Below, one piece after another: positions 34,370-44,802 of a stretch of 64,000 bases of DNA (the first letter of the stretch is position 1; each line of letters begins with the position of its first letter). Under the pieces are notes generated by a model, which was not told where the DNA came from, made no database searches, and saw only the letters and a program-made list of their open reading frames with translations. A program made the position numbers and the translations under genes. The stretch is from the NCBI GenBank assembly GCA_958298945.1, contig OY282606.1, positions 54,201,920 to 54,265,919 of the forward strand, in the 5' to 3' direction. The stretch comes from Atherix ibis. Its lineage: Eukaryota > Arthropoda > Insecta > Diptera > Athericidae.

Positions 34370-35500
34370 TCCTCAATAGCGCCACAACCGAGAGTCCGGT
34401 TTAGGCCTGCCGAATTAAATAATTCTAGACATACCGACTTCGTGCTACGGCCTTCCAGTTCAAAACTCTCACCATATTTTTTCTCATCTTTTGAGACCAT
34501 AAATGTAGCCACTGTAGATTTTCCGGGGAGAATTTTCCTCATCCATACGGATTAAATGTCCAGACCACCACAAACTATTGAGCTTAATTTTATCCAAAAC
34601 CGGATGTTTGTAGAAGCGCTGTAGGTCCTAATCGTCAAATAGGCTCCGGAGTCGTCTATTTTCATGTAGGGACCTAAAAATTCTACGAATAATTCTTCTC
34701 TCGAATACGGACAAAAGTTTGGAATGGTTTTTGCTGAGATCCCAAGTTTCCAAAGAATACATGAGGACTGAGAAAACTATTATCTAGTCCAGCGCAGTAG
34801 TTTTGATGTTAAAGTCATTATTTTTGGGCGAAATTAATTTGGATTGACTGAAGTAGGCTATGTTAATTGGCAGCAGCAGTGAGCAGATTTCTTCATCTAT
34901 GTTATTATTGCCTGAAACCTTTGGCCACATATAGAAAAATGATGGAACTCTTTCAAAACTGTGAAATTACTATCTGTATATAACTAGTGCTAATTGATCT
35001 TATCTTTGACGGCAACGCTGCCAGCATGTACTTTCTTTTATGACATCGGTCAAATGCTGATTCTGATCGGTAAAATAATATTGATGTCGTCGATATGTGC
35101 TAAAACCTGGGTAGATTTAATGAAAATGGTGCCCTTATGTTTACCCATAAATTACGAATTACTTTTGCTAGCATCAGATATGGAGAATAGACGAAATCAC
35201 GAATCACATTGTGGATGTTAAATGGATCTGAAATTGATTCGCCTGCGTTTACTCTACCTATTACACTAGTCATGTGAATCAATTTTCATGTGCTATTTTT
35301 AATCGCTTTAAAGTCGATGATATCTGTTGACTGGCACAGAGAAAAGATGGGGTCTGCTACTGATAGCCCTGAAGTGAACCTTCTCTGGTATGATCCAATA
35401 ATTTTTTGGGCAAATGGAGCTGTGGTGTCTAGTTAGTCAGCGGAGAATACCTTATGGATTGTACTCAGCAACGTAATACCTCTATAATTGCTATACTCTA
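34370..35500 (-). mobile_element. Non-LTR retrotransposon RT relic (RTE/CR1-like, clade uncertain)
   Basis: Reading the minus strand from 35500 down: NYRGITLLSTIHKVFS, GSYQRRFTSGLSVADPIFSL, MTSVIGRVNAGESISDPFN, VIRDFVYSPYLMLAKVIRNL, a palm box where the family has LAYADD (here LAHIDDINII), ILWKLGISAKTIPNF, and finally LNWKAVARSRYV with TGLSVVALL at 34.40 kb. These correspond to RT fingers, palm, thumb and the C-terminal NWK.VARDR..WR..V.QAKT tail common in insect LINEs. Heavily frameshifted. RT identity is clear and the clade is not. Confidence 0.72.
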
Positions 35501-35559
35501 TAATTCTGCTTTTTTTAGACTTGTTTGTTTTCCCATTCTTTTCCTGGGATTTAAAGGCA

Positions 35560-36720
35560 AGAGGAAGTGAATGTTGATATGAGGTACCCCCTGCCGTTTT
35601 AATGGGATGAGATTGATGTTTCAGTGTGGAGCACGAAAGTGCGAAGTGCCCCAGGATTGGATGGCGTGACTAGTCAAATCATGACGAGTGTTTGGCGGAC
35701 TATTCCCGCACATGTAAGTAGCCAATACGGTGAATGCCTGGAGAGTGTTGTATTTCCGATGAATGGAAAGTAGGAGACGTGGTTAGAGGAGTAGGTCTGC
35801 AGTAGAGATAGCGGGAAGCTGCCAATGCAGATGGTGTCTGAATGAGGAAATAGAATGGGAGTGAATGTTTCTGGAAGGAAAACTGTGTATATTGCTGAAA
35901 GGTTTTTTGGCGGCCAGTAGGCGACCCTATATTCGTTTATAGGCGGTCGGGGTCCGCTACGCACGGGAAGTATGATACCTTAGAGTAAAGGTTGGACAGA
36001 GGCTGAACTTTCGGCCTCACTTACAACATCTGAAGGGTCGCGTGGCCGGCATGCTGGTGCGAGTATTTCACAAAGAATGAGGACTTCGAACCAGAGCGGT
36101 CCTGTACAAGGGTGTGTTTGTTCCGTGTGCAATGTATGCGTCGTGTGTGTGGGCTGACATTATGCGCCACCAGTATGCAAGGGTGGGCATAAATTCAGTC
36201 GATCGTCTGACTCTGTATGCATGCTTGAATGTATGTAGGTGCTGCGTGGAAGCATCCACTATCGTCTATGGTGGGGCATCCCGCTTGTTGGTTGTCCGGT
36301 TACGAATGAAGAAGTTTAGGATCTTAGTCCACGCCAGCGGTGTGCACTGGTGCTGAACATAATGTATGAAATTTGGCAACGTCGAGGGGATGAGAGTGTG
36401 AATGGTATATAGACGCACATGTTTATTTCGGATATGTCCTTTACATCTGCGTTTGGGTTTTAATTTGGTCTGTACCTTGGGTATTTACTCACGGGACACG
36501 GAAGTATGAATGGGTTCCTGCAGAGGCGTAGTTTAGCTGCAGATTCTAGATGCCCTAGTGGGGTGGCGGAGGAAAGTGCCAAGCAACTTCTCATTGAGTG
36601 TGGCCTGTACGGGGCCCTCTGTGAGAGAGAGTTATAAATCTGCGTACCTGAGCTGGCTTAGCGGTGCCTAGAAATTTACAAGATTCCTAACCACCTAACT
36701 ATAGATCAATGAGCAGAGTA
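35560..36720 (+). mobile_element. R1-clade element, second lineage (TRAS/R1-like), coding relic
   Basis: Pieces: APGLDGVTSQIMTSVWRTIP and YGECLESVVFP (35660-35770), MGVNVSGRKTVYIAER (35850-35905), LNFRPHLQHLKGRVAGMLVR (36010-36065), AVLYKGVFVPCAMYASCVWA with DIMRHQYARVGINSVDRLTL (36095-36215), then LTGHGSMNGFLQRR (36490-36530) and the C-terminal LLIECGLYGALCEERVINLR (36585-36645), where R1 elements keep a CCHC-like finger. These match R1-clade ORF2. They differ from the 26-28 kb and 45 kb copies, so a second R1 lineage is present. Frameshifted, large gaps in the RT palm. Confidence 0.82.
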
Positions 36721-37088
36721 CAAACCGAAGTACTCTTAAAACAAAAATTGGTACAACGGGAATCGGGGTGCCCAATGGTGTGAAAACATACTGTGCCCGA
36801 TTAGGGTGAGGCGCCATTTGGCAGCAACGTGGTGGCTGTGGTTAATACCCATGTCGCGGGTACGATCTCCGGATCGCGAATGGGAGATAAGCGGCAATAA
36901 CTCGCAATTATCATGGGCACTATCACTGGTAATGACAGTAGAGGTTTAGGTAGTCCTTGCAGCTTGTAACTGCTTACTAACTGTTAACTGCCAGTAATGG
37001 TAGTGCGTTGATTGAGCGTAACTCAATCCGTATAGTCGTAGGCGACTCGTGGTTTTAGGTTGAACACAATTAGGCCACGTTAAATAAA
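36721..37088 (+). mobile_element. 3' UTR of the second R1 lineage (possible SINE alternative)
   Basis: The block follows the R1 coding relic directly and begins GTACTCTTAAAACAAAAATT. The same sequence, reversed, occurs alone at 44.48-44.80 kb with shared blocks (ACTCTTAAAACAAAA, TCGCGGGTAC, GTAGAGGTTTAGG). This is best explained as the element's 3' UTR. GCGGGTACGATCTCC at 36853 loosely resembles an RNA polymerase III B box, so a tRNA-derived SINE is the alternative. It ends near ATTAGGCCACGTTAAATAAA at 37068-37088. Confidence 0.65.
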
Positions 37089-39675
37089 AACATTATAACT
37101 ATTCTCCCATTCTTTTTTATTTTGGCTGTGAATATTTTTCTCTGCTCTTCGTAGCTCACGATAATTCTCTATGCGTGCCCGTGTTATCTGAGAATATAGC
37201 ATGGTTCGGTATGCAGCATTCTTTTGTTCTGTTACATGATTGCAATCATACTTAAACCAGTCCTTTCAACTCTCTTTGCAGCTATCACCATTAGGTATTT
37301 TTAGGCTAGTTCTACATCTAGCTCATCTGAAGGGCATATATATTTGCCTATGGTTGTGATTCCTATAGCCAGTTTAACTGCGTATATCCCATGAATACAT
37401 TTATATAATAAACATTAGGAAATATGGTATGCGGGCTCAGATCACCGAGCCAACACGATAGTGATCCGAGTCAACGTTGGCACCGAGAGATGTCGGCTTT
37501 AAATCAACACGTAGTCGATTTGGTTGCTAGTGGTCCCATTCGGAGATATCTAGGTGATCTTATGGATATATTTTTGCGCAAATAAGATACTTCCAATAAC
37601 CATTCAATTAGCCGCTGCTAACTAAATTAATTAGATGTATTATAAATATAAATACTTACACTTATTTACTACCTCAAGTATACATTGTGGCAAACCCATA
37701 TTTATATATGCATTTATGGAGTTCAGTTAATGTTATATATAGAATTTTAATATCATTTCCAGAAAAACTGGAATCCTAGTTGAGTGAAGTGGCAAACATT
37801 TATTCCAAAAAAGGATAATGGAAAATTAATATTATTATCGTTTCTAATAGAATTAGTTTCCTATCACATATATAATTTTTATAGTTTTCATCATTTTCCT
37901 TAATTAACAATAAGATTTCTATTACTTTTCTGTACAAATCATAGTAATTGTAAATGAATATTAATTTTTGTAAATCATAAAATAGGAAATAATTTGTTGA
38001 AATTGCTTAATATATTGCAAATGAAATAGATTTGTAATAGAAAATAATGGAAAATTTATATTTGATGGTAATAATAGAAGACGAAATTGCCATTTTTTCC
38101 GATTGTATCGAGAATATATAAAACCTGATTATACTCCCAGTGTACCAGGTGTTGATAGTGAAAAGAAAATTGCTTTTGATGAAAATAATGAGAAAAAATT
38201 CCACAAAACTTGTCTACATATAAATAATGATGAAAATTAATAGAAAAATGCCTGAAGGATATTGTTTTCGTAATGTAACCAATATAATTTTCACTTTAAC
38301 TTTACAATTTAACTTAATGCTTATATGATCATATTGTATGAGCACAGAGCAATTTTGTAGTAAATAGAATTTCCGTACTTGAACAAAGTATTAAGAAAAA
38401 GTATTTAGGGATGTTTTAAATTAATTTTTTAGATACTTTTTCTTATTATAAAATAGATTGAGTTCTATTTTCTTATAATGAAAAGTATATACAATCACAC
38501 ATCCAAAGTGATAAAAACATAGGCCAAAGCTACAGAAAGTGGAAATTGAAACCTATATAGATGAAAAAGATACAATGGGTTGTACGATGAATCTATTAGC
38601 ATGAGTTTTTGTAAGTTAAAATTTTTCATCCGCTTGCAAAATTTGAAATTTTTTTCCATCTTTACTGACAACAATATTTAATTGCTTTACTAAGAGAGCA
38701 GAACTTAGTAAAATAATTTTACGCTTAATATAAAATTCATACACAGTTAAAATTAGCTTACATAAGATATTCTTATATAATATATTTAGATATTCTTTTG
38801 AACATTAAGTAAATGAACCTTGAATTTTACACAAAAATTGGTGAATTAGATAGAGTATGCTTTACTCTCCACTGTATAGTGAGTTGCCACCAGAGACTAA
38901 AATTTGATGTATGAGACTATACTTAGCGCAAGTTTGTCCAAATATGGAATTCATAGACAACATTCAAGAGACTAGAATTAAATAGATGATATCATCAACT
39001 ACTTCAACTTTTAGCTTAACTTTCTAAATTTATAATAACTAAAACTTACCAACTAGAGCTTTGGAGCCGTTGAATGTATGATACCATATTTCCTTCATTA
39101 TAATAAAAATACCTCGTAAAATTGTCGATTATCTCTTTAGGTTCATAATATTCATTGTTACTTTAGAATCCCACTTCTTAATAAATATAAAATTTACTAT
39201 CAATAAATAAGAAACAACAGCTTTAATAGATTTGAGTTGATTTTTTATGGGTAGCTAATGGCAAATACTTTTCAAATAAGTACATATATGGAAAATTCAA
39301 CCGAAAATTTCTTTCTATAGATTTTTTCTACTATAAGCTGCTATGAACGCTGATTTTAACAATTATCAGGTATTCTACACAAACTTGCAATGATCGCAAT
39401 CATGCGAATATTGTACAAGCAAAAAAGAAAATTTTAATGATTTTAAAAGCATTCTTGTACAATCATTGATAAAAATGTTGATAAGCACAGTTCAAATAGT
39501 TAACATATTTAAGTTTCAAATGCTCCTCCAATTAAATATATCTAATATTCGTCTTAAGCTTAGGTTACACCGGGAGTGCAATGCATGAGTTTGTCCTGCA
39601 AATATTTCGCAGTCTAATAGTTCAATAGTACGTACTAACAGCTCACCGTATACGACACTGATCCTATGACTTATA
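37089..39675. other. AT-rich intergenic sequence, no gene recognised
   Basis: About 2.6 kb. The first 500 bp is a little GC-richer (CATCACCATTAG, GGCACCGAGAGATG) and may be an unclassified old repeat. The rest is AT-rich with no coding motif. Confidence 0.5.
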
Positions 39676-39763
39676 AGTTCCCATGCTAGGCACGAGCAAA
39701 AATTTTTTATCGTTTTTTTCTCGACGATGAACAATTTTTTTGCTCGTGCCTAGAATGGGGACT
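39676..39763. repeat. Hairpin with about 27-32-bp arms
   Basis: AGTTCCCATGCTAGGCACGA plus GCAAAAATTTTTT at 39676-39708 against its near reverse complement at 39732-39763 (differences at three or four sites, one length change). The inner loop has an ATCG/CGAT pairing. Confidence 0.8.
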
Positions 39764-39820
39764 TAAACACGAAATTGTGCGAACTTATATATAATTTAAT
39801 CATGCATCCTCATACATATA

Positions 39821-39877
39821 TTATATATGACGCCATTCTTATTGATAGTTGCGAACTCATGATTTGCTTGTCATTTA
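39821..39877. repeat. 57-bp direct repeat, left unit (flanks mariner)
   Basis: 39821-39877 (contains TTGATAGTTGCGAACTCAT) and 40831-40887 are the same 57-bp sequence with about eight differences. The first unit ends exactly at the TA where the mariner begins. It is a pre-existing tandem repeat into which the mariner inserted, since mariner duplicates only TA. Confidence 0.85.
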
Positions 39878-40816
39878 CGAGGTCTGCTCAAAAAGTTTAC
39901 CGAATTTTGTGTTTTTTAAAAAATTATTTATTTATTCATGAATATCTATTTTGTCCCCTTCAAATTAATCCCCACCAGATATTATAAACTTATGCCAACG
40001 TTTTTTACAATCCTCGAAGCATTTCAAAAAATCATTTTTTGTGATCTTGTTCAGGTCCTCCTTCGATGCCGTATTTATCTCCTCAATCGTAGCGTAGCGT
40101 CATCCTTTCATGGGGCTCTTCAGTTTCGGGAACAAGAAAAGAGGGCCAGATCTGGAGAATACGGTGGCTGCGGCATTATTAGTGTGTTGTTTTTGGCCAA
40201 AAATCGCGCACAAGCAACGATGCGTGAGCAGGGGCATTATCATGATGCAACAGCCAATTTTTGTTCTTCCAAAAATCCGGTCGTTTGTGGCGGATTGCTT
40301 CACGCAACTTGCACAAAACTTGCAGGTAATATTCCTTATTGGTCGTTCTACCCTGTAGCAAGAACTCATGATGCACCACGCCCCTGCAATCGAAGAAAAC
40401 TATAAGCAAAACCTTCACATTCGACCGAACTTGGCTGGCTTTTTTCGGTCTTGGCTCTTGTGGCAGCTTCCATTGGGATGATGCTTTGGTTTCCACGTCA
40501 TAACCATGAAACCATGATTTGTCACCAGTTATGACGCTCTGGAGCAAATTTGGGTTGTCGCGGACAGAGTCCAAAAGCTCCTTAGCAATGTTAATACGAT
40601 GCTGTTTTTGGTCGAAAATGAGCAAAAATCGAAGACAAGCCAAAACACGTGCAAGCAAAGCAGCTGTCAAAAATTAACTGAACATTCAAAATGGCCGAAC
40701 TTGTCGGCATAAGTGAGAGACATGAGTACCAATATAACGTCATAAAAAAAATCGAAAATCGAGTGTACGTAACCCGCGGAAATTCAAAATTCGCTGTACT
40801 TTTTGAATAGATCTCG
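39878..40816 (-). mobile_element. mariner element, family 2, deletion derivative, copy A
   Basis: Termini CGAGGTCTGCTCAAAAAGTT and AACTTTTTG... inverse (plus-strand right end TTTTGAATAGATCTCG), with TA at 39876-39877 and 40817-40818. 939 bp, shorter than full length. The copy at 58052-58886 has the same termini and the same missing N-terminal segment, so both derive from one deletion variant. Confidence 0.92.
40100..40640 (-). pseudogene. mariner family 2 transposase core, N-terminal HTH deleted
   Basis: From about 40640 downward: FDQKQHRINIAKELLDSVRD, VITGDKSWFHGYDVETKASS, SQVRSNVKVLLIVFFD, VVHHEFLLQGRTTNKEYYL, KLREAIRHKRPDFWKNKNWL, LHHDNAPAHASLLVRDF, then a small deletion that removes the third Asp (PPYSPDLA joined directly to LFSCSRN). 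First and second Asp are present (TGDKSW, HHDNAP). The N-terminal domain is missing and the sequence before FDQKQ is unrelated. A one-base shift near DFW breaks the frame. Confidence 0.9.
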
Positions 40817-40830
40817 TATAATTTAATATA

Positions 40831-40887
40831 TTGTATATGATGTCATTCATATTGATAGTTGCGAACTCATCCTTTGCTCGTTATTTA
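40831..40887. repeat. 57-bp direct repeat, right unit (flanks mariner)
   Basis: Partner of 39821-39877 on the other side of the mariner. About 86 percent identical by eye, contains TTGATAGTTGCGAACTCAT. Confidence 0.85.
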
Positions 40888-42440
40888 TTTTGGCATATGT
40901 CAGTTTCAATATTTATTCCGCGCTTGTACATTTATATATGCCAATTTATTTTATATATGATATATTTTATTTTATTTATGTCTTTATTATTTATTATTTA
41001 TAATTTAAGGTTATTTTGATTTATGCATTGTGAAGGTAGCAAAAACTAGTGAAGTATAGTTGACAGTTTCAACTAATTTATTCATCCGTATATAAATTTA
41101 TAAATAAGTTAAGTAAAATAACAATGCCAAAGGAATATTTGAATAATTTGATTATATCTTATTACAGATATAATGAATGTATATGGTGCTGCAAGTATCA
41201 AATTATTTAATATTTATAATAAATAATCTGATGTAAAATTTATTATAGTTGATATGAAAAAAAACGAAATTGTTGATTCGAAAATTGAAATATAAAACTA
41301 AAGTTCATAATATATATTTTAAATATGAAATATCAATGTTGGAATTAATACTGAATTAAATCTTAAAATAAAATAAAACAGTTTACTAAAATATGTAAGC
41401 GAATTAAAATAATCTGGATAAATAAATGATCTTGAAAACGTTATTCAAAATACAAAGTAATAATAAAATAAGAAAACCAATAAAAATATACATGAACCGT
41501 TTGCACGATTAAAAATAGATTTCAACATATTGATATATATTTTTGTTGGGGCAAATTGCTCGTGCATTGCAATTAATTGTTTTTGTTATACGAGCAAAAA
41601 TTGTACATGCTCGCACATATTTGCACTGTAAAACGAACAAAAAATGGGAAATTTCGCCTTTAAGTTTTGGATTGCACGCACGGTGCAATCTAAGTCTTAG
41701 ACATGATTGAATACAATACAGCCATTTGTAAACAATAGTTTTTAAATAAGTTTAAAAAATGCCAACTTTTGTAAAAATATTTCGGAAATGTATCCATTTC
41801 TAGACTACCAAATACATTTTTTTTAAAGCCGATTAGATATTTTCTGCCTACATTTTTTTCGACACGAAATACGATGAAAAATGTGATTTTATTTATTTTG
41901 AATTGAATGTGCCTGCGACTGTAAAAATGGAATTTTGTAAACATGTTATATGCAAATATTATAGCAATAATTTAATGAATTGAAAAAAATAATTTAGATC
42001 AGTCTATTCAGATAAGTATACGTAAAAGTCATCAATTTTCAATTAACAAGAACATGAAAAATTTGAAAAGAGTTATTGACTTTGGAATGAGTAGAAATTG
42101 TAGCTTTAGTAAAGCAAATGAGATTTAAACTCATTTAATACTTCCATCAGACAGATTAACCAAGAGTATTCATCTCTGTAGATGCGTAAATATAAGATTT
42201 TAACCAATTTATTGGATTTTCAAAGAAGTATGAAGAGAATTTTCAAGATATTTGTAAAAAAGATATAGTCTATAAACCGCACATTATATTGATTTTTTAA
42301 TGGAAAATGTATAATGCGAAATGCGAAATACGAAAGTAGGTGACTTTGGATTTGTTTAATACTTCATTTTACGTGATTTTTATAAAAAAGTAAGTTTTAA
42401 TGGAATTTATATGAAAAGTTTAATTGATTAATGTATATAT
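40888..42440. other. AT-rich intergenic sequence, no gene recognised
   Basis: About 1.5 kb. An 84-codon minus-strand frame (41690-41944) shows no domain. A patch at 41.54-41.70 kb repeats words such as GCTCGTGCATTGCA and CGAGCAAAAATTGTACATGC but no clear element. Confidence 0.5.
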
Positions 42441-42587
42441 GTATATTGTAATTTAGATTAATTTAGAATAACATAAGTTAAGGGTTTTACATAGTTAAAT
42501 TTTAAAGTGATTTTAGATACAGTTTAAAATTTAACTATGTAAAACCTTAACTTATGTTATTCTAAATTAATCTAAATTACAATATAC
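42441..42587. repeat. Near-perfect 65-bp-arm palindrome
   Basis: 42441-42506 (66 nt, beginning GTATATTGTAATTTAGATTA) and 42523-42587 (65 nt) are exact reverse complements except for one extra G in the left arm. The spacer is 16 nt (GTGATTTTAGATACAG). It encodes nothing. The near-identity implies very recent formation or some active maintenance. A foldback MITE without recognisable termini is the alternative. Confidence 0.97.
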
Positions 42588-44161
42588 TCATCCTGTATCC
42601 ATCCATCCATATAGCTAAATTATTGATTTGAGGATAATTTCACAAGATTATCTGATATGGGTAATTGATTTAAAGTAATATTTAATCTTTTCATGTGAAA
42701 CAAAATTCAAAATGATTGATATTAATTGGTTTCAATTTATAAATACCCTTTTCATATCTACATATACATACATATGTACATACGGGAATTTTCTTAGTCA
42801 GACATGTAACAATATATTAGAGGCAAACCTTCATACATATTTATTTCAAAATATGATGTCTATTTATTTATAATCATCCCTTTTTTTTCATTTATACTCC
42901 ATAAATTTGTACTGATTCTTGCCGGAAGATATTAATCATATAAATGAGTTATCTACGATGGTATGTTGAAAAGGTCAAAGTAGATTTCCGGTTTCAATTT
43001 ATCGTTGGCTTGTATGAAGCTATTTCGTCAATTTGCTGGCGTATACCTGTAGAAACTTATCATAAGGTTATTTAAAGCAAATTTGTATTAAAAACACTAT
43101 TTTTGATGATTGCGGAAAGTTAGGAGAAAACAGAGGCTTTTATTCAAAAATAAATTTCCCAGAGGCTTTTATTCAAAAATTTGATAAAGGATACTTGTCG
43201 ATCCTTTATCAAATTGTTGAATAAAACCCTTTGGGAAATTTTATTGTCTTATTTTTTCCAAATATTTAATAGAAGACTATGACTAATATTATATGTTAGG
43301 CAGAAATTGTGCAACTGCATTATGAATTTATTTTTTTCTTTTATTTATTACTCAAAATCTTTGTTCTTAGTGTAACTTGTTACTTGTAACGGATCTACCA
43401 ATTAAGACTTTTGAAATTGGCTATATTGATAATTTTGTTATTCATTTTTTTAACATGTTCATAGCAAATGTTTTATCATTTGTTATGATGTCTTCATTTT
43501 TGCTCCAAACTAGTATTAAAATCATTTAAATCCTTTATGAATATGATCGATCTGTGAAAGGTGGATTTACAGTAAAACTCATCATTTCGGACGAAGTCCA
43601 TTTTCACTTAGACGGGTAACATATGTTAACAAGCAAAATTCACACATTTGTGTATTTGAAAATCTAAGAGCAGTTATTAATTAATCCTTACAATAATTAC
43701 ACGTCTCTGCATGGTGAGATTTATGGGTCGCAGGTAGTATTGATCAACAATTTTTTAAAATGAGGGGATGTGATACAGTTACTCTCACTGGAGTGCGAAA
43801 CAGAAATATGGTCTCATGGTTTATTTTTTATAATATGGATATTAACGACAGGACGGTGCTACGTAATACACTGCCCAAGAAACGATCAATTTATTGAAAA
43901 TCAATTTCAATGGACGTGTAATATGAAAGATAATGTTTACGAAAATAATCAACACATAATTAAGAGTTCAAAACCAATATCAATCGTGCCATCCGTAAAA
44001 TGGAGCCATAATTATGTAAAAATGTGATTGAAAAGATCGATGTCTGTAAACGTAGTTATAGTTGACATTTGCCCGATTTTGTTTTTGAAGTACATTACAA
44101 AAAAGAAAAAGTGTCTTAACTAGACCATACTCATTTTCCACTTTCACCGGTTTTTGATACA
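42588..44161. other. AT-rich intergenic sequence
   Basis: Holds the complex repeat at 43131-43241 and an 85-codon plus-strand frame (43770-44027) with no motif I know. Otherwise no gene seen. Confidence 0.45.
43131..43241. repeat. Direct duplication plus 41-bp-arm hairpin
   Basis: CAGAGGCTTTTATTCAAAAA occurs at 43131 and again at 43160 (direct duplication). The second copy lies inside the left arm (43152-43192) of an inverted repeat whose right arm is 43201-43241. About three or four mismatches in 41 bp, spacer 8 nt. Direct and inverted copying at one locus. Confidence 0.9.
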
Positions 44162-44480
44162 TTGCTTAAATCGCCCCATGTAGTAGAATCCTCAACATCT
44201 TTCGCTCCTTTTCGTGACTCTCTTCGGTATTCCTCTATGGTAATCGGACACACCTACATACTCTACTATTATATTGCCTTTCTATTCACTCTTTCATCTC
44301 AGCTTGTTAGGAGACTGATTCTGTTACCATCTACTGGAAAGTGGTCTCAGCATACCAACTGTACCATTCTACTTAAACAAAACCTGCCTCTGGTTCTATG
44401 CGTGAAGCAATCAAGCAATCTATCCATCAATTCCACTATATGTATACCGCACACCTAGTCTTCAAATCGCCAAACTTATG
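44162..44480. other. Unclassified, GC-richer, possibly part of an old element
   Basis: A 98-codon plus-strand frame (44162-44458) with no domain recognised. It abuts the reversed R1 3' UTR at 44481, and the composition is unlike the AT-rich background, so it may belong to the same insertion. Confidence 0.3.
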
Positions 44481-44802
44481 CTTTCATCTGATCCCAGCCC
44501 CGACTAACTCCACCAACTACAAATGCAGCAGTTACTAACAGTCAGTAAACTGTTACAAGCTAGTTACCCTAAACCTCTACTATCATCTGTAGTGATAGCA
44601 GCTACGATAAGTGGTATACCTCACCTCCAGTCCCAAGACTGTACCCGCGATGTAGGAATAAAACCACAGACTCCATAATACAACCGAAGGCATTTCATCT
44701 CTCTATTTTAACACTGTGTGGAACCTGATCCCCGTGGTACCAGTTTTGTTTTAAGAGTGCTTGGCCGGTACTCTTATTCAGACAGCTACAGTAAGAAGCT
44801 GT
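44481..44802 (-). mobile_element. Orphan R1-lineage 3' UTR
   Basis: Reverse complement of this block shares AAGCACTCTTAAAACAAAAC, TCGCGGGTACAG and GTAGAGGTTTAGGG with 36.72-37.09 kb. No coding sequence of that lineage is attached. Its end meets the start of the unrelated R1 copy at 44.80 kb in the opposite orientation. Confidence 0.7.

Noticed and set aside
36840..36900. tRNA gene
   Set aside because: The GCGGGTACGATCTCC string suggested a T-arm, but no acceptor stem or anticodon arm folds around it, and the block recurs as part of an R1 3' UTR.
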